Shown here: piece after piece, positions 43,863-54,691 of the stretch | How the letters are laid out: each line of letters opens with the position of its first letter | Numbering within the stretch: position 1 is the stretch's first letter | Origin: Ascaphus truei | Lineage: Eukaryota; Chordata; Amphibia; Anura; Ascaphidae | NCBI GenBank assembly: GCA_036426205.1 | Contig: CM071568.1 | Location: forward strand, 41,418,784 to 41,482,783 | DNA: 64,000 bases | Direction of reading: 5' to 3' | The notes under the pieces: generated by a model | The model's database searches: none | Seen by the model: the letters and a program-made list of their open reading frames with translations, nothing else | Told to the model about the DNA's origin: nothing | Made by a program: the position numbers and the translations under genes

Positions 43863-45118
43863 GTGGTAAAGATTGATGACCAGATATTGAATGCACAAGG
43901 GGTAATGGTGTTCCCTCATTTTGAATTGAAGAATGATCTCCTGTATAGGGTGAACAAGCAGACACAAACAGGGGAGGTCACCAGAAAAATATTGGTTCCC
44001 AAGGCGTTTGTTAAAACTGTCTTCATCCTAGCCCATACTGTCCCTTGGTGTGGTCACCTGGGTAGAGATAAAACCTTGGACCGTATTTCGTTCCGCTTCT
44101 ATTGGCCAGGGATGCATAGTGACATTGCTAAGTTATGTGCGGCATGTCCTGAGTGCCAGCTAACTAGTCCGAAGGGAGAAAAACCAGCCCCCTTGGTTCC
44201 TCTACCCTTGGTGTCCGTTCCCTTTGAGAGGATTGGTGTAGACTTGGTAGGACCGCTGGAGCCTTCTGCGAAAGGACACAGGTTTATTCTCGTAATAGTC
44301 GACTATGCAACAAGATATCCTGAGGCGTTCCCCCTGAGGACAGCAACAGCGTTCCCCCTGAGTAGCCAACAAATTGTTGGAGCTGTTCTCATGGGTTTGA
44401 CTTCCCCAGGTTATGTTGACAGACCAAGGTACAAATCTTATGGCTAAACTGATGCAGGATGTCTTAAAATTACTAGAGGTCAAGTCTGTTCGGACATCTG
44501 TCTACCATCCACAAACTGACGGATTGGTGGAAAGATTTAACCGAACTCTAAAAAGTGTGCTGAGAAAATTTGTAGATTCAGAGAAGAGAGCCTTGGATGA
44601 TCTTCTCCCTTTTCTGCTGTTTGCAGTGCGGGAAGTTACCCAGGCCTCCACGGGATTCTCTCCATTTGAACTGCTGTATGGCCGCCAACCCCGGGTATCC
44701 TAGACCTCCTAAAGGAGTCCTGGGAGGAACAGCGGTCCCCTTCTAGGAATACCCTGCAACATGTACTAGACCTTAGGAAGCGCCTAGATGTGGTCGGCCA
44801 TTTTGCTAGGGAGAATCTTAGATCAGCCCAGGATAGTCAGGAGAGACATTACAATCAGAATGCTCGCATGAGAGTGTTTCACCCAGCAGACCAGGTGATG
44901 TTATTATTACCCAGTTGTGAGAGTAAACTCCTAGCCAAATGGCAGGGCCCATTTGAAGTACTCCGCCGCACAGGTGATGTGGATTACGAGATCGCTCAAC
45001 CAGTCCAGGAAGGGTAAACAAATTTACCATGTGAACTTGCTGAAACCCTGGAAGGTGCAGCGGTCTCTATTCATCCACCCGGTGGAGGAGGAAATGGACC
45101 TGGGTCCTCAGCCCCCAC
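43863..45118 (+). pseudogene. Gmr1-like integrase, frameshifted
   Basis: The integrase inserts element cDNA. The zinc-binding part has HTVPWCGHLGRDKT and CAACPECQ (HHCC). The core DDE residues are all visible: GVDLVGPL, LTDQGTNLM and GLVERFNRT. The C-terminal part has HPADQVMLLLPS, KLLAKWQGPFEV, YHVNLLKPW. A frame shift near 44405 and others near 44700 and 45016 break it. Integrase follows only ~160 bp after the protease region and no RT lies between, the domain order reported for Gmr1 elements. RT should come next but the element stops near 45130. Confidence 0.85.
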
Positions 45119-45147
45119 GGGAGAACATCATGGGTGAATAACCCCCC

Positions 45148-45322
45148 TTCTCCAATATACACACACACACATAATAACCACCCCCCATTACACACAAATA
45201 AATAACCCCACCTTCCCCAATATACACAACACCTTTCCCCCAATACACACACCCGCCACACTCAATTATCCACCCACACTCAATTATTCCCCTCCCACCC
45301 CCAACATTCAATTATCCCCCAG
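45148..45322. repeat. C/A-rich low-complexity tract
   Basis: Runs of ACACAC and CCCCC with AATAACCCCCC and AATTATCCCCC words; it replaces the expected RT part of the gypsy element. Confidence 0.75.
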
Positions 45323-45689
45323 AGAATTATCCAAACACGCACTTATAGCCCTTACTTCCAGCACTTGGAGTAGTTCTCAGAGTTCTTCCCTGGCATTCCT
45401 GAAAGACACTATTAGCCATGACTGAGCTCTCCGCTGGTGTGTTTGATGGACCAAGCAGAGAAGCCTGGCAGGCAGACATGTGTCTTTCAGGGGCACTCCT
45501 CTGCAAAGTCCGTTTTGGCCGTTACTGGTTTAGGCTGAAGTGCGTAAGGGATAGGAGGGTGAGATGGCTCAACTTCCAGCGCAGAATGGCAGTGCTGCAG
45601 GCAGATTCCCCAGGACCCAGGACTAGAGTTACGACGGGCTTCCCTCCCGTGTTGGCTGTCTTGCGAGCCCCTCCATTTCACACCTTGCA

Positions 45690-46165
45690 AGCCCCCTCTA
45701 TTTCCCCCTGTCTCACTCTTATCCCCTCACCACCTCTCTTACACCCCCTCTCTCCTCTCACTCTCACCATACCCATCAATTACCCCATTCTCACTCAATC
45801 CCCCTCCTCACACTCATTCCCCCCTTACTCCACACACACACACAAAATCCCACCCATAAAATACATACAACCCCCCCACCTCCCAAATATATTTAAAAAA
45901 AAACACCCCACAAATACATAAAAAATAATAACCCTAACCCCTAAATACAAACAACCCCCTCAAATACATACAAACCCCTCCACCTCCCAAATACATTCAG
46001 AAAAAAACCCACCCCCAAATACATACAAACCCACCAGTCCCCAAATACATACAAACCCCCCAGTCCCCAAATACATACAAACCCCCCACCCCCAAATACA
46101 TACAACACTCCACAACCCAAATACATACCAAAAAAAACCGCCACCCCCAAATACATACAAACTTA
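45690..46165. repeat. CA-rich minisatellite, 22-24 bp unit
   Basis: After a C-rich tract, AAATACATACAAACCCCCCA and variants (CAGTCCCC, CACCCCC) repeat about eight times between 45950 and 46160. Frames across it give only low-complexity peptides. Confidence 0.85.
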
Positions 46166-46542
46166 CCTACCTTGAGGATGGTTTCAAGCCTCAGGCTGGG
46201 CCTGGCTGTCCGTCGTCCTCTTGTTGCCTATACATCCCAGCTCTCCCCCAGCTGTGGGCCTACCGCACTGACATTAACACTGTCCCATGCCGAGCTTATG
46301 ATGTCTGTGTGCGCCGTGCCTCCATCTCATGACGGTGCCCGCCAGAAGCTGAGCCCAGCTTTCTTCCGGCGCGTGCCGACATCATAGAGGCCTGGTGCGT
46401 GCTGACATCAGAAGCTCGGCATGGGACCGTGTTAGTGTGGTGAGGCCTACAGCTGTTGAGGGCCGGGCCCGACAGCAATGAGCTGCTAGAAGTGGCTGAA
46501 TGAGCCGCATGTGGCTCAGGAGCCGCAGGTTGCCAACCCCTG
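46166..46542. mobile_element. hAT-like non-autonomous element, right end
   Basis: The end GTTGCCAACCCCTG, preceded by AGGAGCCGCA and GCCGCATGTGGCTC, matches the hAT/Charlie terminus form CAGGGGTTGGCAAC. An inner inverted pair (CCCATGCCGAGCTT / AAGCTCGGCATGGG) lies at 46284-46425. The left terminus was not found. Confidence 0.5.
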
Positions 46543-46989
46543 GTCTAGTGTTAAAAATATTGTGTTTATTGCAAACCTATTTATTTTTTGGGGCCATAAC
46601 AGTTGTGTCGTTCTCAAAGTTCAACAGGCACCTGTTGACTAGACCCAACTCATCACATTCTGCATGGATCTATCCGTCAATATATATCACAGTCAACAGA
46701 GCTAGTTAATAAATAAATATATATATATCATGTACATTTTCAAGGCAAAATTGTTAAAGAACCCAATAATCAAATACACATGCAGAAAGTATTTATAAAA
46801 ACATACCACACACCACAACTCTTTCCACAAAATGGTCCTTATCCTACCTCAAGGCAATTATGTTACTGCTTACATTTCCCAAGCTACATGAAGTTTTTTT
46901 TGTCTTCTAACATGGTATATACAAGTCCAAGGATTGCTAAAATACATGTATTATACTTGAAGTACTGTATAACATAGTTTAATTACTTA
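46543..46989. other. Unassigned AT-rich stretch
   Basis: No supported feature. Confidence 0.55.
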
Positions 46990-46993
46990 TAAG

Positions 46994-47899
46994 AGTAGCC
47001 CTCTTTCCCCCCGTGTCTGGGGAGGAACTACCAGTACTGCTACTACCTGTTGGCTACCAGGAGGCCTGAGTCTCCGCCACTGGGAGCCTGGGGTGATATC
47101 TTGTTTGTCTCGGTGCAGCGCCTCCACATGCGAGGGATCCCAATGTGGTGGGATAAGCCCTTCACAGGAACAATACCAGTAATACACACACTTGGGTATA
47201 TAATAACAACCTTTACTAAACACACAAGAAACAGTACCCAGTACCACACAGTATAATATGCCCAACCTAGTACCACCAGTGAGTGTCCCCAAAGTACATA
47301 GGGTGCTTGGCACCAATACACTGATGTCCTTTTCCCCTAATGTCAGTGCCTACCCAACAGTGTAGGAGATAACGATATCAGTGGAATGTTGGTACACTTG
47401 TTGAGGTACCTGCCCGGGGCTCCAGCACCCGGGTTCTGCAGATTTACAAAGGGGATCCGTCTGATCCAACATTGTCGTCGTCAGCAATGGCGTCCACCTC
47501 CACGTGGGGTGAACTCCCGCTGGATGGTATCACCATAAAAAAGTCTCTTATAATGAAGGTGGTGTGGTCCCAGATCATAGGCCACAATCACCGCGTGGTG
47601 TCTCACTGGTGCTATCACTGACTATAAGCAGCTACTGGGGAAAGAACCTAGCTATGGACTTGCCCTGTAGCAGCCACAGCCTGTTGTGAGTCGGGGCCTA
47701 TCTGGGGCCTAAGGGGGGAGATCTGGCCTAGTCCCGGAGACTACTGCTCCCTGGACACTATCTGCTCCATTGAAGCCCCCCTTCCGACTGACGTGGTCCC
47801 AGGTGCGCCAAAAGTATCAATCCCTTACTTCCTGCACAGCCGCAGTCTCCCCCCATTCCCCCAAACCACCGTAGGAGGTAAAACGAGGTCGGGGCTACA
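46994..47899 (-). mobile_element. Solo LTR, gypsy type, 906 bp, TAAG duplication
   Basis: On the minus strand it starts TGTAGCCC and ends GGGCTACT, an 8-bp inverted pair with one mismatch at the tip. TAAG flanks it exactly (46990-46993, 47900-47903). It contains GTGGAGGCGCTGCAC (complement at 47115-47129), as in the other LTRs of this superfamily. Confidence 0.8.
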
Positions 47900-47903
47900 T
47901 AAG

Positions 47904-48837
47904 GATGAATGGATAGATGATTTATCCTTTGTTAAAGGAGTAATACTGACATGTAGATGAGGATTCATATACTGTAGTTCATGCAGTCCATGGGGAATAT
48001 ACAGGAAGGAAATAATCTTTTAAAAATGTACATGCTGAGTGATTTAGTTTTGTAGCACAGGCCCAAATGAAGTTCAGAGTCTTATGAAATTGCCTTCTAG
48101 GAAGTGTATAGTTTTAAGATGTACATGTTAAAAGTAAAGCAATTGCATAATAAGGAAATATCATAATAATATCAGCCAGCAATGTTGTCATAATGAACAA
48201 AAATGATTGTTTAAAAGCGCAACCAGAAAGATGATGTAGTTGTATTTGAGTGAGTTTTCTGATTCTGTACATATTCTGTACATCCTAACCCTAGGTATTG
48301 CTGTATAATCTGTGTAAAATGTAAAGCATGTGAAATGGGCTTCTTTACTTTACTACTGTAGTTTACAGTACATATTTCATACATACAGTAAACCCCTCAG
48401 TGTTCATTTGCATTTCATCAACCAGAATCCTTGCCTGCCGTTTAACCACTGTATAACATAACTATATGAGAAGTAGATTTGGGGTACCCGCAGAAGACAT
48501 GCAAACACGTGAGTTCCTTATCTATTATGAGATTAAAAAATTATCGTGTTCTCACATAAAACAAGTCAAAGTAAACTTGGATTATATGATTGAGATAACT
48601 TTCTTGAACATCATCTTTGGCAATGAAAATAAGAAACTCAGGAAAATACCCCAGAATATATTAGAATATGTTTTTTTTGTTGCAGAATATAACATGTATG
48701 TGGGATTTTCTAATGAAATATTTAGAAGAAAATGCAAGAGGGAAGGAAGTGAGTTTAAAATGTAGCTAGCAAAGTGTAAAAAAAAAGGGTTAGAAGTCAA
48801 ACTAGTAGATATGAGACAGTCAAGATCTTGGAGTGAG
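47904..48837. other. Unassigned stretch
   Basis: No recognisable feature. The plus frame at 48466-48765 (99 codons) is open but shows no motif. Confidence 0.55.
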
Positions 48838-48838
48838 G

Positions 48839-48881
<43 letters not shown>

Positions 48882-49092
48882 GAGAGAGAGAGATGAGAGA
48901 GAGAGACGAGAGAGAGAGACGAGAGAGAGAGACGAGAGAGAGAGAGAGACGAGAGAGAGAGTGAGACAAGAGAGAGAGAGACGAGAGAGACGACAGAGAC
49001 GAGAGAGAGAGACGAGAGAGATGAGAGAGAGACGAGAGAGAGACGAGAGAGAGAGACGAGAGAGAGACAGAGAGAGAGACAGAGAGAGACAA
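48838..49092. repeat. GA-rich satellite, (GAGAGACGAGA)n
   Basis: About 250 bp of GAGAGA interrupted at intervals of 8-22 bp by ACGAGAG or ATGAGAG. Frames give Arg/Glu or Ser/Leu repeats and are not genes. Confidence 0.95.
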
Positions 49093-49095
49093 CGC

Positions 49096-49548
49096 GCGAT
49101 CACAATGGGCAACACAGTCGCAATGTGGTCTATATATTTATTGCAGCGTTCCATGGTGAGTACATCGTTCCAAAAAACTCATTATGCCTTTCGCCAACTA
49201 ATCCTTTTTGGAGGGTTTCACCACTTTCCGGATATGGTCCTTCAGCTGATGCCAGACCATTTCGATCGGATTGAAGTCTGGCGATCTGTCATTGGAAAAA
49301 AAGGGCAATTAGTTTAAGAGATACAGTACACAGTAAAAACAGTGGGGAAAAAATGAGACACGGTTACCGCACTTACTCCGTTGGCGTCTTCACCCAGTTG
49401 ATGCCGCGCTCAAGGATATGCGCTGTTGACGCTGTGTGCTTCGGATCGATGTCCTGGTAGAAACGGTGACCATCCGGGAACTCGCGTGTGATGTATTCCA
49501 CTATCTCAGGCACAATTTTATCTTGGAAGAAAGCTTTATTCATGATTC
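49096..49548 (-). pseudogene. Intron-bearing Tc1/mariner-like transposase, copy 2
   Basis: Exon 49548-49377 follows an acceptor (TTCTTGTTATAG) and codes [29 protein letters not shown] (second catalytic Asp; Ile replaces the usual Asn) and [10 protein letters not shown] 91-bp intron (49376-49286, GTAAGT...CAG) follows. The next exon (49285-49096) codes SPDFNPIEMVWHQLKDHIRK with the catalytic Glu, then a TAG after KPSKKD, an inserted T that shifts the frame, and MERCNKYIDHIATVLPIVIA. The N-terminal exons are missing, and a CR1 lies upstream. Both splice positions match those at 3.5-3.8 kb. Confidence 0.78.
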
Positions 49549-49587
49549 CTATAACAAGAAAAGAAAAGTGCTCAAAAAACTGCACAA

Positions 49588-49842
49588 TAGTACAGTACAG
49601 TGCATAAGGCTACACTAGTACAGTACAGTGCATAAGGCTACATTATATTTTATATATTTATTACAGTATTACAGCACAGTTCTACAGTATCAAAATGCAG
49701 CAATATAAAAATATATATACTGTTGTAATATAAATATAAAAAATATATTTACTGTTGTAATATAAATATAAAAAATATATATACTGTTGTAATATAAATA
49801 TAAAAAATATATACTGCTGTAATATAAACATAAAAAATATAT
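49588..49842. repeat. 31-bp duplication and AT-rich ~37-bp minisatellite
   Basis: TAGTACAGTACAGTGCATAA occurs twice, 31 bp apart (49589-49645). From 49706 the unit ATATATACTGTTGTAATATA then AATATAAAAA repeats about four times up to the CR1 3' end. Confidence 0.8.
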
Positions 49843-50073
49843 AGTTACATAGTTACATAGTTACATAGTAGATGAGGTTGAAAAAAACGTACGTCCTCAA
49901 GTTCAACCTATGCTACATTTAGACAACAGATACTTTATACTATATCTATACTTACTTATTGATCCAGAGGAAGGCAAACAAAAAACCCCATTAAGGGGAA
50001 AAATGAATTCCTTCCTGACTCCAAGAATTGGCAATCGGATTAATCCCTGGATCAAAATCCTTCCCATGTATAC

Positions 50074-52380
50074 TTATTTGGTATATCCCTGTATACCTTT
50101 CCCATCTAAAAAGATGTCCAACCTTTTTTTGAACAAATCTATTGTATCTGCCATCACAGTCTCTATGGGTAATGAATTCCACATTTTAACTGCCCTTACT
50201 GTAAAGAACCCTTTCCTTTGTTGCTGGTGAAATTTCCTTTCCTCCAACCTTAAGGGATGGCCCTGAGTCCTTAGTACTGCCCATGGGATGAATAGTTCTT
50301 TTGAAAGCTCCTTGTATTGTCCCTGAATATATTTGTATATAGTTATCATATCCCCTCTTAGACGCCTCTTTTCTAATGTAAATAAATCTAATTTAGCTAG
50401 CCTCTCCTCATAAGTTAGAATGTCCATACCCTTTATTAATTTGGTGGCTCTTCTCTGCACTCTCTCTAGTTCCATAATGTCTTTTCTTAGGATTGGTGCC
50501 CAAAATTGTACTCCATATTCAAGGTGTGGTCTTACTAATGCTTTGTAAAGGGGCATAATTATGTTTACTTCCCTTCCATCCATTGCCCGTTTGATGCAAG
50601 ATAAGATCTTGTTTGCCTTTGCAGCTACTGCATGACATTGGGCACAATTGCTAAGCCTGCTGTCTACAAGCACTCCTAAATCCTTCTCCGTCAAGGATTC
50701 CCCCAATATATCTCCATTTAATTTGTAAGTCGCCTTTTTATGCTTGTATCCCAAATGCATAACTTTACATTTATCTCTATTAAACCTCATCTGCCATTTA
50801 CCTGCCCACGTTTCCAGTCTCTCCAAGTCCTTCTGAAGAGAAATTACATCCTGCTCTGATTCTATTACCTTACACAATTTAGTATCATCAGCAAAGATGG
50901 AGACTTTGCTCTCGATCCCAACCTCAAGGTCATTAATAAACAAGTTAAAAAGCAGGGGTCCCAGTACCGATCCCTGAGGTACTCCACTCACGACTTTAGC
51001 CCAACCTGAAAAAGTTCCATTTATGACAACCCTCTGTTGTCTGTCCTTTAACCAGTTTTCAATCCAGGTGCATATATTATTACTGAGTCCAACTTTCTGT
51101 ATTTTGTACACCAACCTCTTGTGTGAAACCGTATCAAAAGCCTTTGCAAAATCTAAGTAGACTACATCAACGGCATTACCCTGGTCTAGATTCCTACTTA
51201 CCTCCTCAAAGAAACAAATAAGGTTAGTTTGGCAAGATCTATCCTTCATAAATCCATGCTGACTATTACTAATAATGTTATTTTCCATTAGGTATTCCTG
51301 AATATTATCCCATATTAAACCTTCAAGTAGTTTCCTTACTATTGAAGTCAGGCTTACAGGTCTGTAATTTCCCGGTTGTGATCTAGCTCCCTTTTTAAAT
51401 ATAGGCACCACATCTGCTTTACGCCAATCTTGTGGTACTGAGCCTGTGGAAATTGAGTCCTTGAATATTAAATATAATGGTTTTGCTATTACTAAGCTTA
51501 ACTCCTTGAGAACTCTTGGATGTATGCCATCGGGGCCAGGTGCCTTATTTACTGTAATTTTTTCAAGTCGCTTATGAACTTCTTCCTCAGTTAACCAATT
51601 GTTCATTAATATGGAGGTTGTGGCTTCCTCCTGCGGCACTACTATTGAACTTGATTCTTCCCTGGTAAACACAGAGGCAAAGAATTTGTTTAATACCTCA
51701 GCTTTTTCCTTATCTCCAATAATCTGCCCACCCATCTCACACTGAAAGGGTCCTATATTTTCTTTTCTCAATTTTTTGTTATTAAGGTACTTAATGAATT
51801 TTTTAGGGTTGACCTTACTTTCTATTGCAATCCTTTTTTCATTATCCATTTTTGCTAATTTGATTGCCCTTTTGCAATTTTTGTTACATTCCTTATCATT
51901 CTGATACGATGTCTCTGTCCCTTCTGACTTAAAGAATCTAAACGCCTTCCTCTTCTTGTCCATTTCCTCCCCTACCTGTTTATTTAGCCACATTGGTTGT
52001 GACTTATTTCTTTTATACTTATTACCCAAGGGTATACACTGATAAGTGTGCTTTTCTAACAATGTTTTAAAGACTGACCATTTATCTTCTACATTTTTCC
52101 CTGCAAAAACATCATCCCATTGTATTACTACTAGATTAGACTTCAGTTTATTAAAATCTGCCTTTCCAAAGTTGAAGGTCTTTGTTGAACCCAAGTAATC
52201 TGTTTGTTGATAATTTAATTCAAATGAGACCATGTTATGATCACTGTTACCCAAATGTTCCAGGACTTGAATATTTGTTATTACTTTAAGATTGTTTGAT
52301 ATGACCAAATCCAGAACTGCCCCTCTCCTGGTTGGTTCCTCAATAATTTGGGTCATATAATTGTCTTTAAGCACCCCCAA
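50074..52380 (-). CDS. CR1 ORF2: endonuclease C-end, reverse transcriptase
   Basis: A continuous 768-codon frame from ATG 52380. Residues ~1-70 are the end of the apurinic-like endonuclease (SDHNMVSFEL, catalytic Asp-His). The RT follows: NKAPGPDGIHPRVLKEL near 280, DVVPIFKKG, NYRPVSLTSI, VYLDFAKAFDTVSH (motif A), SGVPQGSVLGPLLF (motif B), SIFADDTKL (motif C, FADD intact), and the C-terminal LEYGVQFWAP ... ERVQRRATKLI. All RT catalytic residues are present. The true start lies upstream in 52718-52353; this ATG is internal. The enzyme copies CR1 RNA at a nicked target. Confidence 0.88.
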   Translation of the reverse strand: MGVLKDNYMTQIIEEPTRRGAVLDLVISNNLKVITNIQVLEHLGNSDHNMVSFELNYQQTDYLGSTKTFNFGKADFNKLKSNLVVIQWDDVFAGKNVEDKWSVFKTLLEKHTYQCIPLGNKYKRNKSQPMWLNKQVGEEMDKKRKAFRFFKSEGTETSYQNDKECNKNCKRAIKLAKMDNEKRIAIESKVNPKKFIKYLNNKKLRKENIGPFQCEMGGQIIGDKEKAEVLNKFFASVFTREESSSIVVPQEEATTSILMNNWLTEEEVHKRLEKITVNKAPGPDGIHPRVLKELSLVIAKPLYLIFKDSISTGSVPQDWRKADVVPIFKKGARSQPGNYRPVSLTSIVRKLLEGLIWDNIQEYLMENNIISNSQHGFMKDRSCQTNLICFFEEVSRNLDQGNAVDVVYLDFAKAFDTVSHKRLVYKIQKVGLSNNICTWIENWLKDRQQRVVINGTFSGWAKVVSGVPQGSVLGPLLFNLFINDLEVGIESKVSIFADDTKLCKVIESEQDVISLQKDLERLETWAGKWQMRFNRDKCKVMHLGYKHKKATYKLNGDILGESLTEKDLGVLVDSRLSNCAQCHAVAAKANKILSCIKRAMDGREVNIIMPLYKALVRPHLEYGVQFWAPILRKDIMELERVQRRATKLIKGMDILTYEERLAKLDLFTLEKRRLRGDMITIYKYIQGQYKELSKELFIPWAVLRTQGHPLRLEERKFHQQQRKGFFTVRAVKMWNSLPIETVMADTIDLFKKRLDIFLDGKGIQGYTK

Positions 52381-52718
52381 AAACCTGTTCCCTTTTGTTG
52401 TATTGCTAATCTCAAATTCCGAAAAAGAGAATAACCCTCTAAATTAACTGTCCAGTCATGAGTTTCATCCCACCATGTTTCAGTAATGCCTATTATATCA
52501 TACTGCTCCCTTGCAGCTATTAATTCAAGCTCCCCCATTTTATCTGTCAGGCTTCTTGCATTAGCAAGCATGCGTTTCAGTTTTTTTTCAGCCTGTACTA
52601 TTATCTTATCTGCTCCTTCCTTTTTGCTCCCACTTTGTTTAGTCTTTAGAAGTTTTCTAGTATTATCTGTATTTACTATGGGTGTCTCACTGCTTGTCAA
52701 ACTTGCACTTGCCCCCAT
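52353..52718 (-). pseudogene. CR1 ORF2 N-terminus (endonuclease start)
   Basis: Contains SGSKKEGAD, LKRMLANARSLTDKMGELEL, then AAREQYDIIGITETWWDETH, the endonuclease start with catalytic Glu (ITETW), and DWTVNLEGYSLFR. Immediately after, the sequence jumps to TTKGNRFLGVLKDN in another frame, so about 100 endonuclease residues are deleted near 52415-52425 and the frame shifts. The two ORF2 parts can no longer form one protein. Confidence 0.82.
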
Positions 52719-52795
52719 TCTACCTCCATACCACCTTGTATCCTCATCTATACCATTTAGTTCATTATCTGTTTCATTCCCCTCCCCCCTCCATC

Positions 52796-53330
52796 CTAGT
52801 TTAAAATCTCCTCCAACCTTTTTAGCATTCTCCCCCCTAGCACAGAAGATCCCTCTTCATTGAGGTGCAATCCGTCCCTAGAATATAGATGGCATCTCTC
52901 AGAAAAGGAGTCCCAGTGCACTAAAAACCCAAACCCCTCCTTCCTGCACCACTTTCTTAGCCATGCATTAACCTCCCTGATCTCTGACTGTCTCCCTGCG
53001 GTAGCGCATGGCACTGGTAGTATTTCAGAAAATACTACCTTGGAGGTCCTTGCCTTAAGCTTTTGGCCTAGATCCCTGTAATCATTTTTTAGGACCCTCC
53101 ATCTTTCTCTAACTTTGTCATTGGTGCCAACGTGTACCAAGACCACCGGGTCAATCCCAGCCCCCCCCAACAATCGGTCTACCCGATCCGCAATGTGCCA
53201 AACCCGAGCACCAGGGAGACAACAAACTGTTCGGTTCATGTGGTCCTGGCATCAGATTGCCCTATCTACCTTCCTAATAATGGAGTCCCCTACCACCACA
53301 ATCTTTCTTTGTATCTGAGCATCCTGAGTC
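52796..53330 (-). pseudogene. CR1 ORF1 esterase (SGNH hydrolase), one stop
   Basis: From 53239 the frame is open to 52796. Upstream in the same frame, KIVVVGDSIIRKVDRAI gives the GDS catalytic Ser block (about 53274-53290), interrupted by a TGA at 53254-53252. Later landmarks are VLVHVGTND (Gly and Asn of SGNH), VFSEILPVP and SRDGLHLNEEG (catalytic Asp-His pair). CR1 ORF1 proteins of vertebrates carry such an esterase domain; its role in retrotransposition is not settled. Confidence 0.82.
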
Positions 53331-53361
53331 CCCTCTGTGCTGGAGGAACTATTCCCCTGGC

Positions 53362-54000
53362 TGCTGTTGTGCTGAACTGTACTGTACATGTTTTGACTTT
53401 CTGTACTTAAATAAAGGAAATGTTGTTGTGTGTTTTTAACTTGTATTTATACCGAAATATTTTAACTTGCTGTGCACACACACATGACCTGCACAGTTCC
53501 AGTCCCCAAGGCCCGCAAACAGGCCCGGTTTTCAAAGGTTACCCCGAAATCCGGGCCTGTTTGCTGCCCTCGAGGACTGTAGTGGTGAAGGCCGGCCTGA
53601 CTGACTGTTCTGCACACCATCCCACTGTAAATGTTTTGATTTGCTGTTCTTTAATAAAGGAGATGTGGCATTTTGTATATTTTATAAATAAAGATTTTTT
53701 TTTTATAACATGTGACTGTAAACCATACTGACTGACTGTAAATGTTTTTACTTTCTGTAAATAAATGTTTTCACCAGCAGTAAACCATACACCTGTTGGT
53801 GTTTTGAATTGCTGTGCCCTTAATGTTTTTACATTGTACAGTATTTGTAAATAACTGTTTTTGTACTTACTCCACCAATAAAAGAACATGTTGACTTGTT
53901 TTAAATTGTTCCATTAGCTCCTTTGATAATGTAACAAAATACAGTGTCTCATTAGAATGTACACTACTGTCCAGGCATACTGTACTGTATACTGTAGGCA
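53362..54000 (+). repeat. AATAAA module array and hairpin, copy B
   Basis: Modules of the form TGTTTTGAYTTNCTGT followed by AATAAA recur near 53390, 53630 and 53740; a hairpin with CAAACAGGCCCGGTTTTCAA and its complement lies at 53490-53585. This is the reverse-orientation homologue of 24100-24960. The AATAAA signals face the forkhead gene, so they would serve a plus-strand gene formerly on the left, now displaced by CR1. Confidence 0.65.
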
Positions 54001-54282
54001 TGCTCAGTACTGCACATCACAAGAGTATTAAAAAAAATAGAAGACACATACTGTACTGTACAGTATGTACTGGTACTGTATAGAAGACACATACTGTATG
54101 TACTGTAATACATGTAGAATAAATGCATACTTTTAATTTTTTTCGGGTTTATTACACAGTATACTGTATATAAAAAAGTATTGTATACTGTACGGTCGGA
54201 AAACATCAGCATACTGTTTCAGGTATTCTATCCTAATCAATAACAACAGGCACTAAACTGTAGACTCCGGGACGTGTTTTTT

Positions 54283-54365
54283 TTAAATCCGATTCAGCAA
54301 TGTGCAGGCATTGTTACACAAAACGATATTATCCATCGAAATCCCTCCATTAGCCGTTTTCTTTT
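54283..54365 (-). other. Second exon of forkhead gene, copy B
   Basis: Follows the conserved TTTTTGTTTTTCCTCAG acceptor. About 16 bases present in copy A are deleted here. Spliced to the upstream donor, the junction would read CTA TG|A, a stop, so this exon is probably 3' UTR. Confidence 0.5.
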
Positions 54366-54691
54366 CTGAGGAAAAACAAAAAGAAAAGTTTTACTGTAAT
54401 GGTCAGTCCCCTAAAGAAGTTCTCAGCCAGTCCCACCAACAATTTTCTCGGGGGGCGTCTCCTGTTCACATGCGCATGCGCCTACCGTCGATGTAATGAC
54501 ACGCATATGCGTTTCAAGAAGGTTCCAATGCGCATGCGCCTAGCGTTCCACCAATTGTTCAGTATCTGCAGTACTGTAGAAGCCGCTCAGCCAATGATAT
54601 TGCTTACAGGAGAATCGCTTGACTTTTGAATCGCACCGATATTGATATTGTCAAAATAAAAAAAACACAGAAAACAATACGGCAACAATAC

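Larger units (their letters stand above)
49843..53364 (-). mobile_element. CR1 LINE, near full length (~3.5 kb), internal EN deletion
   Basis: On the minus strand: ORF1 with an SGNH esterase domain, ORF2 endonuclease (internally deleted), RT and C-terminal domain, and a 3' end of tandem CTATGTAA repeats at 49843-49868. The left edge of homology to the surrounding forkhead-unit tail (CTGTTGTGCTG) places the CR1 5' end near 53364. The RT frame is fully open, so this copy is among the youngest in the window. Confidence 0.9.

Noticed and set aside
45418..45921. 167-codon plus-strand frame downstream of the gypsy integrase, considered as an env-like or accessory gene.
   Set aside because: Half of it is Pro/Thr/His low complexity from the C-rich tract; the first half has no signal peptide, no conserved motif, and no relation to gypsy proteins.
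45142..46542. A complete hAT element spanning the C-rich tracts.
   Set aside because: Only the right terminus is recognisable; no CAGGGGT left end or 8-bp duplication was found.
48811..49317. 168-codon frame rich in Arg-Glu repeats, resembling RE/RD-rich splicing proteins.
   Set aside because: It is a direct translation of the GA-rich satellite; the end is antisense to the transposase.
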